A program made the position numbers and the translations under genes. Source: a virus. From it: a DNA stretch of 61,563 nt. The stretch is from positions 1 through 61,563 of IMG/VR virus record IMGVR_UViG_3300042091_002940; one strand, 5' to 3'. The number at the start of each line of letters is the position of its first letter. Positions within the stretch are counted from its first letter, which is position 1. The notes below the pieces were generated by a model. That model did no database searches. It worked only from the letters and a program-made list of their open reading frames with translations, and was not told the origin of the DNA. This document shows, piece after piece, positions 41,364 through 49,695 of this stretch.

Positions 41364-42485
41364 TCACTTCTGCTTCTTCCAGGTCGCACCGCCATTCGTG
41401 GTGGCGAGCAGCGCACTGCTGACGAAGTTCCCGTTGAGGTCGTCGGTCTCGCCGACAACCCAGCCGTGGCGCGCATCTGAAAACGCAACACTTCCGAGCC
41501 AGGCAGTTGTGCCGGAGTTTTGCCGCTGCCAGCTCCGCCCACCGTTCGAGGTAACGAGGATCAAGCCGTCGTCCCCAACGACCCAGACCTGCCTTGCACT
41601 GACTGCATCGACGCTGGCGAGGCCGCCGAAGGTCTGCCAGGCAGAAAGGGGGTAGGCGCGGCTCAACTGCATCGTCCAGTTCGCGCCACTGTCCGTGGTC
41701 GCAAAGATGACGGCGCGCCGCATCGTGTCGTTGGTGCCCACGGCCCAGCCGTCGTGAGCGTTGACGAACGCGATGTCCGCCACTTGCAGTCCGTCGACCA
41801 ACTGCTTCTTCCAGCTGACGCCGCCGTCGGTCGTGTCGAAGATGGCGCCCCCACCGGCGGTAGCCCAGCCGTCTTTGGCATTCACGAAGGAGACCGCGTC
41901 AAGGCCTCCACCTGCCGGACAAGGCCGCTCGGTCCAGCTGACGCCGCCGTCGGTCGTGGTAAGCACGGGAGCTGCGCCCCCGGCGTGGCTGCCCACCGCC
42001 CAGCCGTCGTTTGCGTTGACGAAGTCGACGGCTGCAAGGTCACAGCCCCGCGCATCCGGATGCTGCTCTACCCAGCTGGCGCCGCCGTCGGTCGTGGCTA
42101 GGATGGTGCCATGCGTCGCTGTGCCACCCACCATCCAGCCGTCCCTGGCATTGACGAAGGTGACGGCGTTCGGGATGCCGACGGTGGCCACCCTCTCCGC
42201 CCCCCAGGTCGCGCCGCCATCGTGGGTGCTGAGCACCACGCCATTGAAGGGTACGTCAAAGTCGCTTCGTTTGTATCCGGTGTCGCCCACCGCCCAGCCA
42301 TCGCTTGGGTTGGCGAAGCTGATCCCCGAGAGGCTGACAGTCTTGCGGGAGTAGCGCAGAGGCGCCAGCTTCACGAGGTGCGTCGCCGGGGGTACGGAGG
42401 TCGGCGCGGCTACGCTTAGCGGTGCGCCGGAACCACACCCGGCCAACAGCAGCGCAGCGACCAGGATGCCTAGGACACCTTTCAC
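41364..42485 (-). CDS. YCF48/BNR-type beta-propeller lipoprotein, phage cargo
   Basis: 373 residues from GTG. It has a lipoprotein signal (KGVLGILVAALLLAGCGSG, Cys17), so it is exported and lipid-anchored. The rest is a row of about 6-7 repeats with the pattern FVNAxDGWAVG and TTDGGxSW, as in YCF48-like photosystem-assembly and sialidase-type propellers. It probably binds a protein or glycan on the cell surface. It reads against the phage late genes and occupies the same slot as the antiporter of prophage A, so it is lysogenic cargo, perhaps altering surface properties or superinfection. Confidence 0.9.
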   Translation of the reverse strand: MKGVLGILVAALLLAGCGSGAPLSVAAPTSVPPATHLVKLAPLRYSRKTVSLSGISFANPSDGWAVGDTGYKRSDFDVPFNGVVLSTHDGGATWGAERVATVGIPNAVTFVNARDGWMVGGTATHGTILATTDGGASWVEQHPDARGCDLAAVDFVNANDGWAVGSHAGGAAPVLTTTDGGVSWTERPCPAGGGLDAVSFVNAKDGWATAGGGAIFDTTDGGVSWKKQLVDGLQVADIAFVNAHDGWAVGTNDTMRRAVIFATTDSGANWTMQLSRAYPLSAWQTFGGLASVDAVSARQVWVVGDDGLILVTSNGGRSWQRQNSGTTAWLGSVAFSDARHGWVVGETDDLNGNFVSSALLATTNGGATWKKQK

Positions 42486-42530
42486 ACGACAAGTTTAGCA
42501 CGGCCAGTCAGCTGTCTGGCCTCGGCTGAC

Positions 42531-42555
42531 GGCGTGACGGACTTCTCACACTAGG
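42531..42555 (+). promoter_or_regulatory. Phage intergenic element GGCGTGACG, copy B2 (before portal)
   Basis: GGCGTGACG GAC TTCTCA CACTAGG, same place as A2. It survived the cargo insertion, lying right of the cargo gene. Confidence 0.6.
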
Positions 42556-42559
42556 GCCG

Positions 42560-42584
42560 TCGATCGACTCGAGGTGAGGTGCCC
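42560..42584 (+). repeat. Direct repeat flanking the prophage B cargo gene, right copy
   Basis: Portal leader TCGATCGA CTCGAGGTGAGGTGCCC with the GTG start directly after. It contains the probable ribosome-binding site GAGGTGA. Confidence 0.7.
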
Positions 42585-44144
42585 GTGAACTTCAACCCGC
42601 TGCGCCTCTTCGGTGCTCGCCCACAGAAGCGTGCCTTAGACGAGTCCAGCGAGCTCTATCGCGCCCTGGCCATCTACAACCAGACGGCGTCGGGCTTCTC
42701 CGTCAACGACGAGACCGCGCTGACATCGGTCGCCGTGCTCGGCTGTCTGCAGGTCCGCGCCGGTTCCTTCTCCTCGCTGCCGCTCCAGGTCCGCCAGCGC
42801 GTAGGGCGCGATCGCGTGGAGCGCGACGACCACCCGGCGTATCGCCTGCTCTCCGTGGCGCCCAACCCGATCCTCACGGCGCCCCAGTTCTGGCGCTGGA
42901 AGCAGATCCAGGAAGACCTCGTGGGCAACGTCTTTGCGCGCGTTGTCTGGGCCAGGGGCGAGCCGGTCGAGGTCTGGCCCATGACCGGCGCGCTGCCCAC
43001 CATGAAGATGACGCCGGCGGGCATGGCCTACGCCTACTCAGGCGACGTCATCGTCCCGGCAGGCGTCTACCCGGCCAGCGAGATCCTGCACTTCAAGGGG
43101 CAGATCCTCCGCAACCCCTACTGGGGCCGCTCGATCATCAACGCCGCCCGCGACACCATCGGCCTCTCGATCGCCTCAAGTCAGTTCTTCGCGCGCTTCC
43201 TGGCCAACGGCAACCACTTCCCGGGCTACCTCTCGACCGACCAGGACTTGACCGACGAGGACTTCGAGGCGCTCACCGAGCAGTTCAAGGGCTCGGCCGG
43301 CGTGCTTAGCGCCGGCGAGCTGCGCATCTTCGACCGCGGCCTCAAGCTCCTGCAGAACGCCATGAGCTTAAAAGACGCGCAGTTGCTCGAAGAGCAGCGG
43401 TGGATCTTGGAGGAGTGCTGTCGCCTCTTCCGCGTGCCACTGCCCCTGCTGCAGGACTGGACGCACGGCACCTACACGAACGCCGAGCAGGCCGGCATCT
43501 GGTTCGGCCAGCACACGCTGCTGCCGCTGGCCGTCGACACCGAGGCGTCGATCGCGCAGCGCCTCTTCCTGCCGAGCGAGATCGCCGCCGGCTACTTCAC
43601 GAAGTTCAACATCGACTCCCTGCTGCGCGGCGACTTCGCCGCGCGCTCACAGGGCTACTCCATCCTCATCCTCTGCGGTGTGCTGTCGCCGAACGAGGCG
43701 CGCGCGCTGGAGGACTGGAACCCCTACGACGGTGGCGACGAGTACCGGCTGCCGCTCAATACCGCGCCGGCCAACCTCTTCCTCAGCGCGCCGGCGCCGG
43801 TGCCGGCCGCGGACAAGGTCAAGGCCGAGGAGGTCGCGCCCTCACCCGATGCCGCGCGCAACCTCGAGGCCGGCGAACAAGCGCGCTTCGCGGTGGCCAC
43901 CATGGTGCGCCACTCCGGCGACCTCATCGCGCGCCGCGCGCTGGAGGACAAAGAGCGGGGCCGACCGCTGACCGACACCGAGGCGTTCGCCCACCGCGTG
44001 CTGGCGCCGGTCTGTGAGTCAGCGGTCCACCTCGGCATCGTGCTGCAGCCGCGCACGCTCGTGGAGCACTTCGTCGGGCGGCGTGACGGCGACTTCATCA
44101 TGACGCCAGCTTCAACGGCGCAGGACGAGGAGGGCGCTTCATGA
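42585..44144 (+). CDS. Portal protein (B)
   Basis: 519 residues, GTG start as in A. PLRLFG, PYWGRSIINAARD and LPLLQDWTHGTYTNAEQAG are conserved. More changes are found in the last 130 residues. It opens the B head operon and overlaps the protease by 4 nt. Confidence 0.93.
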   Translation: MNFNPLRLFGARPQKRALDESSELYRALAIYNQTASGFSVNDETALTSVAVLGCLQVRAGSFSSLPLQVRQRVGRDRVERDDHPAYRLLSVAPNPILTAPQFWRWKQIQEDLVGNVFARVVWARGEPVEVWPMTGALPTMKMTPAGMAYAYSGDVIVPAGVYPASEILHFKGQILRNPYWGRSIINAARDTIGLSIASSQFFARFLANGNHFPGYLSTDQDLTDEDFEALTEQFKGSAGVLSAGELRIFDRGLKLLQNAMSLKDAQLLEEQRWILEECCRLFRVPLPLLQDWTHGTYTNAEQAGIWFGQHTLLPLAVDTEASIAQRLFLPSEIAAGYFTKFNIDSLLRGDFAARSQGYSILILCGVLSPNEARALEDWNPYDGGDEYRLPLNTAPANLFLSAPAPVPAADKVKAEEVAPSPDAARNLEAGEQARFAVATMVRHSGDLIARRALEDKERGRPLTDTEAFAHRVLAPVCESAVHLGIVLQPRTLVEHFVGRRDGDFIMTPASTAQDEEGAS

Positions 44145-45004
44145 ACTCAGAGCTTCGCATGAGGGTCGTTCCCGACCTGCGTTTTCTGACCGCCGGCGAC
44201 GGCGCGCCCGACCGCATCCAGGGCAAGGCGATCGTCTACGGCGCCGTCTCTGAGGACATGGGCGGCTGGCGCGAGGTCTTCGCGCCTCACTCGGTGGAGC
44301 TCGACTGCGACCTGCGCATGCTCAACGACCACCAGACCAGCATGGTCATCGGTCGTCAGAGCGCCAGCACCCTGGACGCCTTAGACGACGGCTCGGGCAT
44401 CGTGGTGACCGGCTACCCGCCGGACACGAGCTGGGCGCGCGACCTGCTGGTCTCGATGGGCCGCGGCGACGTCAACCAGATGTCGTTTCGCTTCCTCGCC
44501 CTGGAAGACGACATCGCCTGGGTGCCCAGCGAGGCGGCGCCGGACGGCGGCTACGTGCTGCGCACCGTGCTGCGCGCCATGGTCAGCGAAGTGTCGGTCG
44601 TGGCCATCCCGGCCTACCCGCAAACGATCGCCCTGGCGCGGGCCAGCATCAGCGGCGAGCTGCGCCGCCGTGTCTGGGCGGCGCTGCCCGGCGAGCTGCG
44701 AGAAGGCAAGGTGCTCTCCGCCGAGAACCTCGCCGCTTTGATCCAGATGCACGACCTCGCCGAGACGGTGCTCAACGCCGCCGACCCGGACTGGGCCGCC
44801 GACAGCCAGGTCGCCGGCGAGGCTACAGATGAGGCCGAGCCCGGCGTAGGCGTCGAGGGTCGGTCGGCAGCAAAGCAGGACACCGGGGAGGCCGGCGGTC
44901 CACCGGTCGTCCCGTCCGGCGCCGGTTCGGCGCGCGCCAGCGACCTCGTGGCAGTGCCCGGGGTCGGATTCATGACTGTGAAGGGAGCTGGCCGCGATGG
45001 CTGA
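44141..45004 (+). CDS. Prohead protease (B)
   Basis: 287 residues. LNDHQTSMVIGR and QMSFRF hold the catalytic His and Ser. SEVSVVAIPAYPQT follows, written with CCGCAAACGATC, a near-copy of the GCGCAAACGAT motif absent from A at this place. The Gly/Ala/Glu-rich C-terminal tail is different from A's and is where the two proteases differ most. Confidence 0.9.
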   Translation: MNSELRMRVVPDLRFLTAGDGAPDRIQGKAIVYGAVSEDMGGWREVFAPHSVELDCDLRMLNDHQTSMVIGRQSASTLDALDDGSGIVVTGYPPDTSWARDLLVSMGRGDVNQMSFRFLALEDDIAWVPSEAAPDGGYVLRTVLRAMVSEVSVVAIPAYPQTIALARASISGELRRRVWAALPGELREGKVLSAENLAALIQMHDLAETVLNAADPDWAADSQVAGEATDEAEPGVGVEGRSAAKQDTGEAGGPPVVPSGAGSARASDLVAVPGVGFMTVKGAGRDG

Positions 45005-46190
45005 CTACCGTGAAATGGAGAAGGAAGCCGGCGAGATCCGCTCGCGCAACGAGGCGCTGCTGGCCAAGGGCGCCGAGATGACCCCGGAGGACCGCGACCA
45101 GGTCATGCGCGACGTCGGTCGCATGGGCGTACTCGAGGAGGTGGCGCGCGGCCTGCGTGACGCCGAGCTTGAGACCATGCGCGCCTCGGTCGCCGGTAGC
45201 GCGCCGGTGGTGGCCGGCGGCGAGTCGCCCGAGAAGGCCTTCATGGCCGACCTGCGCCACTTCATGGAGACCGGCGTGGTGCGCGACCCGTCGGCCGCCG
45301 GCGAGGCGCGTGCGGCGCTCATCGGCGGCACGGGCGCAAACGGCGGCTTCCTGGTACCCGAGCCCATCCACGCACCGCTGATCGAGAAGTACCGCAGGCA
45401 CTCCCCGCTCATCCAGGACTGCACGGTCTTCAACATGAACGGCAACACCACCATGTACCTGCCGTTCAAGGCCACCCACGGCGCCACCACCTCCACCACG
45501 GAGACCGGGGCGCGCACCGAGCAGGCCGAGCCGACCTTCGCCGGGGGCGCCGCGTCGGCGCTGCAGGCCTTTGACTACTACACCGACCAGCGCGCCTCGC
45601 AGACGTTCTTAGACGACATCCCCGACGCCGAGCAGATGTACCTCGACTGGATCTACCAGGACTTCCTCGAGGGCATGAACGCCGACGCCGCGGTGGGCGC
45701 CGGCGCCGGCTCGCAGAAGCTCGCCGGCATCTTCGTGGCGAGCGGCACCTACCAGACAACGCTCTCGGGCTCCGCGGCGGCGCTCACCAACACGGGCTTC
45801 CTGACGCAGTTCTTCAAGCTGCCCATCAAGTACCGGGCCAACGCCAAGTGGTACCTGAGCTCGCAGAACCTGGCGATCGCCATGGGCTTTGCCTACCCCA
45901 ACCTCAACAACACGCCGCTGGTGCTGCCCAACCCCACCGACGGCTCGTTCTCCATCCTCGGCAAGCCGGTGGTCGAAGTCGACGACGCTCCCGCGATCGG
46001 CGCCGCGGCCTACCCGGTCGCCTTCGGCGATCTGGCGCGCGGCTATGCGGTCGGCATCCACAAGCAGCCCACCATCCTGCGCGACCCGTTCACCGCCAAG
46101 CCGAACGTCATCTTCTACGGCCTGGGTCGCTTCGGCGGCATCCCCTGGGATCCGTATGCGGTCGTGCTCTGCAAGAGCAACAACGTCTAA
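44997..46190 (+). CDS. Major capsid protein (B)
   Basis: 397 residues. The scaffold-like start (YREMEKEAGEIRSRNEALLA) is different in part from A and 8 residues longer, while the mature part from GGTGANGGFLVPEPIHAPLI to the end is closely similar. Its ATG lies inside the protease gene (8-nt overlap). The insertion near FMETGVVRDPSAAGEARA adds to the delta domain that would be removed by the protease. Confidence 0.93.
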   Translation: MADYREMEKEAGEIRSRNEALLAKGAEMTPEDRDQVMRDVGRMGVLEEVARGLRDAELETMRASVAGSAPVVAGGESPEKAFMADLRHFMETGVVRDPSAAGEARAALIGGTGANGGFLVPEPIHAPLIEKYRRHSPLIQDCTVFNMNGNTTMYLPFKATHGATTSTTETGARTEQAEPTFAGGAASALQAFDYYTDQRASQTFLDDIPDAEQMYLDWIYQDFLEGMNADAAVGAGAGSQKLAGIFVASGTYQTTLSGSAAALTNTGFLTQFFKLPIKYRANAKWYLSSQNLAIAMGFAYPNLNNTPLVLPNPTDGSFSILGKPVVEVDDAPAIGAAAYPVAFGDLARGYAVGIHKQPTILRDPFTAKPNVIFYGLGRFGGIPWDPYAVVLCKSNNV

Positions 46191-46203
46191 CAGGGGGTCC
46201 GTC

Positions 46204-46542
46204 ATGGCAGACGAGGACACCGCCGCGGAGGTCGACGCCGTGCAGGCGCCGGCCGACGTAGCGCCGGAGATCGACGAGGCCGAGGAGGAGGCTCCGCGCG
46301 TCGCCGAGCCGTTCATCGACCCGACCGTCGAGGTCCGCTTCACCCGGCGCACGCCGTGGTGCGTCGGCACCGCCGAGGGAGCCAGCGAGCACGTCTTCGA
46401 GACCGACGAGGTGGTGGAGCTCCCGAGCTCCGTCGCCCACGTCTTCGTCGGCATCGGCGCGGCCGCCTGGTCGGGCGACACCGAGACCGCCGTCCTCAAG
46501 GCCGGCGAGGTGGCGACCCGCAGTCGTCGCCGGCGTAAGTAG
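46204..46542 (+). CDS. Small protein after the capsid gene (B)
   Basis: 112 residues. Homologue of 12868-13239: acidic start, VEVRFTRRTPWCVGTAEG core, GEVATRSRRRRK end. Unknown function; probable head component. Confidence 0.7.
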   Translation: MADEDTAAEVDAVQAPADVAPEIDEAEEEAPRVAEPFIDPTVEVRFTRRTPWCVGTAEGASEHVFETDEVVELPSSVAHVFVGIGAAAWSGDTETAVLKAGEVATRSRRRRK

Positions 46543-46554
46543 GGCACCGTGAGA

Positions 46555-46590
46555 GGCCGCGGGAGCGTCTCGTTGGGCGCTCCCGCGGCC
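46555..46590 (+). terminator. 13-bp perfect hairpin after the capsid operon (B)
   Basis: Stem identical to 13252-13287 (GGCCGCGGGAGCG/CGCTCCCGCGGCC), loop TCTCGTTGGG instead of TTCGGACGGG. Followed by GTGTTTGG. Confidence 0.7.
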
Positions 46591-46612
46591 GTGTTTGGCT
46601 AGGGGAGGCGTC

Positions 46613-47506
46613 GTGGACCGTTTCAGGCAGCAGAGCGTCGGCAGCTACCCGCTCGTGGTCACCACGATCGACCCCGCGACCGAGGCGCCGTGCACCGTGA
46701 CGGGCTCGCCGACGGTCGTAGTCACCGACGGTGGCGGCGCGCAGGTCTACTGCGGCGCCGCGGCGATCGCCGGCACCACGCTCACTCTGGCGCTGCCGGT
46801 CGCCAGCTTGCTGCTGGACACCTACACCTGCGTCTGGACGGGCACCGCGCCGAGCGGTCAGACCACGTGGCACAGCTACTTCGAGATCTGCGGTGGCTTC
46901 ATCTACGAGATCGCCGACTTCCGCGCCTGGGATCCCACCTTCTCTGACACCACCAAGTTTCCCGCGGCCGTGCTGCGCGCCGCGCGCGTCGCCGGCGAAC
47001 AGCGGTTCGAGCGCGCCGCGCGCCTGGCATTCGTGCCGCGCTGCAAACGCTGGTCGAAGAAGGTCCAGGGTTACCCCATGCCCATCGGCTACGGCATCGG
47101 CTACGACGCCGGGATCAAGCGTTTGGAGACGCACGTCAACGCAGTGCGCACGGTGCGCTCCGTGGCGATCAACGGCGCGGCCATGGTGCCCTCGGACCTG
47201 GCCAACCTGACCTTCACCGAGTGGGGCGCGCTCGACCAGCCTTCGGGCGGCTACTGGCTCGACGGCTCGACGGTCTCGGTCGTGCTCGAGCACGGACTCG
47301 ACTTCGCGCCGCAGCCGGTGGCCACAGCGGTCATGATGCTGGCGCGTGAGTACATCTTCCGCACGGCGCTCGCCAGCCGCGCCACGGTCGAGGCGACCGA
47401 CGTCGGCTTCTTCCGCCTGTCGGTGGCTGGTCCCGGTCGACCGACCGGCATCCCCGAGGTCGACACGGCCATCTTCGAGTTCGGACGCCGGAGGCCGCGC
47501 GCATGA
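46613..47506 (+). CDS. Probable head-tail connector (B)
   Basis: 297 residues, GTG start behind AGGGGAGG. VDRFRQQSVGSYPL start, YEIADFR and AREYIFRTALASRATVEATD conserved; about one residue shorter than A. The N-terminal beta-like part is more diverged. Confidence 0.65.
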   Translation: MDRFRQQSVGSYPLVVTTIDPATEAPCTVTGSPTVVVTDGGGAQVYCGAAAIAGTTLTLALPVASLLLDTYTCVWTGTAPSGQTTWHSYFEICGGFIYEIADFRAWDPTFSDTTKFPAAVLRAARVAGEQRFERAARLAFVPRCKRWSKKVQGYPMPIGYGIGYDAGIKRLETHVNAVRTVRSVAINGAAMVPSDLANLTFTEWGALDQPSGGYWLDGSTVSVVLEHGLDFAPQPVATAVMMLAREYIFRTALASRATVEATDVGFFRLSVAGPGRPTGIPEVDTAIFEFGRRRPRA

Positions 47507-47943
47507 GCGGCTTCCGCGCGCTCGCGCCGCAGGTCATGGACGCGCTGGGGGTTGCCATCGCCGCCACGGCGCCGAGCGCCGCAAACGTCTCCGTGGGCTA
47601 CCCGGCCGGCGGTCTTGCCGACCAGCAGATCTGGGTCGCCGGCGACTTCGAGGCGGCGATCGCCTGGGCGACGACCGGCTGGCAGCAGCGTGCCGAGGAG
47701 ACGGACTGCAAGGTGCGCTGTTCGGTGCTTCAGTCGACCAATGTCTTTGCGGACGTGCGCGACGCCTGCACGGCGCTCGTGAACGCAGTCGAGGACGCGC
47801 TCGGCGCCGACCGCACGCTCGGCGGGCTTGTCGATCGCTGCGAGGTCACAGCCAGCAGAGGCCAGGAGGCCATTCCCGACGAGCACCAGCGGTCCTACGG
47901 CATCGAGCTCACGGTCTCCTGGGCAGGCGAGGCCACGGCGTGA
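47503..47943 (+). CDS. Probable tail terminator (B)
   Basis: 146 residues, same length as 14203-14643, with LGGLVDRCEVTASRGQEAIP and ELTVSWAG in place. It is among the less similar pairs of the tail region, which may reflect pairing with a diverged tail tube. Its stop lies in the GGCGTGACG element. Confidence 0.6.
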   Translation: MSGFRALAPQVMDALGVAIAATAPSAANVSVGYPAGGLADQQIWVAGDFEAAIAWATTGWQQRAEETDCKVRCSVLQSTNVFADVRDACTALVNAVEDALGADRTLGGLVDRCEVTASRGQEAIPDEHQRSYGIELTVSWAGEATA

Positions 47944-47961
47944 CGCTCCTCTCAGGATAGG
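47937..47961 (+). promoter_or_regulatory. Phage intergenic element GGCGTGACG, copy B3 (before tail block)
   Basis: GGCGTGACG CTC CTCTCA GGATAGG, 7 nt before the ATG of the next gene, as in A3. Confidence 0.55.
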
Positions 47962-47968
47962 GGGCGCG

Positions 47969-48172
47969 ATGAGGCGCACCTACACAGTCACGCAGAAGGT
48001 CTGGGGCGAGTTCCACGGCGAGCACCACGACGGCGAGTTCGAGCTGCGCGCCGGCGTGGCTGTCGCTACCGACGCCGCCCGCCTCGAGCTGTTGGAGCAC
48101 CTCGTCGGACTTGGACTGGCCAGACGTGGCAGGCCGCGCCTGCCGGCGCAAACGATCACCCCGGAGGTCTGA
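47969..48172 (+). CDS. Small tail-block protein (B)
   Basis: 67 residues, MRRTYTVTQKVWGEFHGE, counterpart of 14669-14890. No upstream in-frame ATG exists, which fixes the start in both copies. A GCGCAAACGAT copy at 48146 is shared with A. Confidence 0.65.
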   Translation: MRRTYTVTQKVWGEFHGEHHDGEFELRAGVAVATDAARLELLEHLVGLGLARRGRPRLPAQTITPEV

Positions 48173-48174
48173 CC

Positions 48175-49155
48175 ATGGCTGGTGCTCTGCAGATCGGTCG
48201 CGACATCGTCGGCGTGGCCAAGCAGACCGCGCAGGGCGCGCTTTCCGCCAACCCGACCTTCGCCCACGGCGTGGCGTCGGGCGACCTGCCGGCCATCGCC
48301 ATCGGTCAGGCCGACGACCCCATGACCTCGGCCGGGCGCGCCGCGCCGGGCGCCTATCGCAGCTCGGTCGACGAGAAGTTTGCCTTCGACACGCGCGCCT
48401 GGCAGAAGTCGATCGGCCTCTACATCCTCGGGTTGCTGGGCAACGACGCCGTGAGCGGCACGGGGCCGTACACGCATGTGCTCACCCAGGCGCTCACCGT
48501 GCCTTACCTGTCGATGTTCGCCAAGAAGAGCGACGGCACGATCGTCGCGGTGCGCGACTCGAAGATCACCAAGCTCGAGTGGTCCTGGTCGGACAACCAG
48601 CCGGTCGTGGTCTCGATCGAGACCGACGGCTGTGTGCTGTCCTTCCCTGCTACGTTTGCGCCGACCACCGACGAGTCGGGCACGCTTAACTACTACACGC
48701 CGGTGGGCGGCACGTTCAAATACGACGTCGCTTCGGCCACTCCGGCGGTCGCCTCGGTGGTCGGCGGCAAGATCACCATCGCCCAGGACATCACCACGCC
48801 TATCTTCTCCGGGGCGATCGAGGCCGGCGACGCGCTCGAGGGCAACCTCAACATCGACGTCTCGCTGGACTGCATCCCCGCCGACGCCACGCTGTGGCGC
48901 AAGATCCTGACCGGATCGGCGTCGGGCACCTCGATCGCCACCACGCCGCAGTACGGCTCGTTTGAGGTGAGCTTCGCCAAGGGCGCCGACTCGATCAAGT
49001 GGGGCGCCTACAACGTCGGCTTCCTGGGCGACCTGCCCAAAGCCGACGCCAAGGGCGGTCCCGGCACCATGACGATCGCCGGCGGCTGCTACCCGGCCGC
49101 ACCGGGCGGCACGCCTATCACCGCGACGCTGATCAACACCGTCGCGTCCTACTAG
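48175..49155 (+). CDS. Major tail (tube) protein (B)
   Basis: 326 residues, same length as A. VGVAKQTAQGALSANPTFAHG start, GGTFKYDVASATPA and FEVSFAKGADSIKWG. Highly similar except for scattered surface-like changes. The single minus-strand GCGCAAACG match of the window lies here (48653). Confidence 0.82.
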   Translation: MAGALQIGRDIVGVAKQTAQGALSANPTFAHGVASGDLPAIAIGQADDPMTSAGRAAPGAYRSSVDEKFAFDTRAWQKSIGLYILGLLGNDAVSGTGPYTHVLTQALTVPYLSMFAKKSDGTIVAVRDSKITKLEWSWSDNQPVVVSIETDGCVLSFPATFAPTTDESGTLNYYTPVGGTFKYDVASATPAVASVVGGKITIAQDITTPIFSGAIEAGDALEGNLNIDVSLDCIPADATLWRKILTGSASGTSIATTPQYGSFEVSFAKGADSIKWGAYNVGFLGDLPKADAKGGPGTMTIAGGCYPAAPGGTPITATLINTVASY

Positions 49156-49165
49156 GAGGGGTCCT

Positions 49166-49546
49166 GTGAAGCGCGTCATCGTTCGTTACCTCGAAGGCGA
49201 AGAGCAGACCGCCTGGCTGCAGCCTTACGACGACATGCTCAAGAACCGCGAGCTCGCCCGGCCGGCCTACCGCGACCCGGACACCGGCGAGGAGTGGGTC
49301 ACCGACGCCGAGCGCCTGGCCTGCAACGCCTTCTTCGCGCTCAAGCGAGCCGGCCTGGTCAGCGACGCCGAGTTCATGAGCTGGTATCAGCGCGTAGACG
49401 AGATCGAGCCGCGCCTCTCGCACGCAGACGTCGAGGAGCTCGTGGCCACCGGCCAGGTCAGAAAGGCCGAGGCCGAGTACCTGCACCGCCGCGTGGAGGA
49501 GCTCGGTGACGGCGCGGGGGAATCTCAGGCGCCGCCTTCGCTGTAG
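49166..49546 (+). CDS. Tail assembly chaperone, short form (B)
   Basis: 126 residues from GTG behind AGGAGGGG. YDDMLKNRELARPAYRDPDT and EIEPRLSHADVEEL conserved with A. Ends ESQAPPSL. Slip site at 49516-49522. Confidence 0.85.
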   Translation: MKRVIVRYLEGEEQTAWLQPYDDMLKNRELARPAYRDPDTGEEWVTDAERLACNAFFALKRAGLVSDAEFMSWYQRVDEIEPRLSHADVEELVATGQVRKAEAEYLHRRVEELGDGAGESQAPPSL

Positions 49547-49695
49547 CGAGCGCGGCGCTTGGGTGCGGGTTCGGGCTCGACCTGCAGAGCTGTGACGGCG
49601 AGGTCTTCGCGGCGCTTCAGGAGCTGCTTGAAGAGCAGGAGCGCGAGCGGCGCCGGGAGGAGCTGCTGGCGCGCTACAAGGAGACGATGGGGTGA
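49166..49695 (+). CDS. Tail assembly chaperone, -1 frameshifted long form (B)
   Basis: After a -1 shift at GGGGGAA the frame reads GISGAAFAVASAALGCGF, then LDLQSCDGEVFAALQELLEE and REELLARYKETMG to TGA 49693-49695. Extension length (about 50 residues) equals A's, and its CDGEVFAAL and RRREELLAR motifs are kept although the DNA differs. Confidence 0.82.
49511..49542 (+). promoter_or_regulatory. Programmed -1 ribosomal frameshift site (B)
   Basis: Identical to 16230-16261 over 32 nt; at the same nucleotide distance (350) from the start codon. Confidence 0.75.

Noticed and set aside
42502-42522. GGCCAG/CTGGCC hairpin upstream of the lipoprotein gene
   Set aside because: Only six base pairs, within a likely promoter region; not distinguishable from chance in GC-rich DNA.
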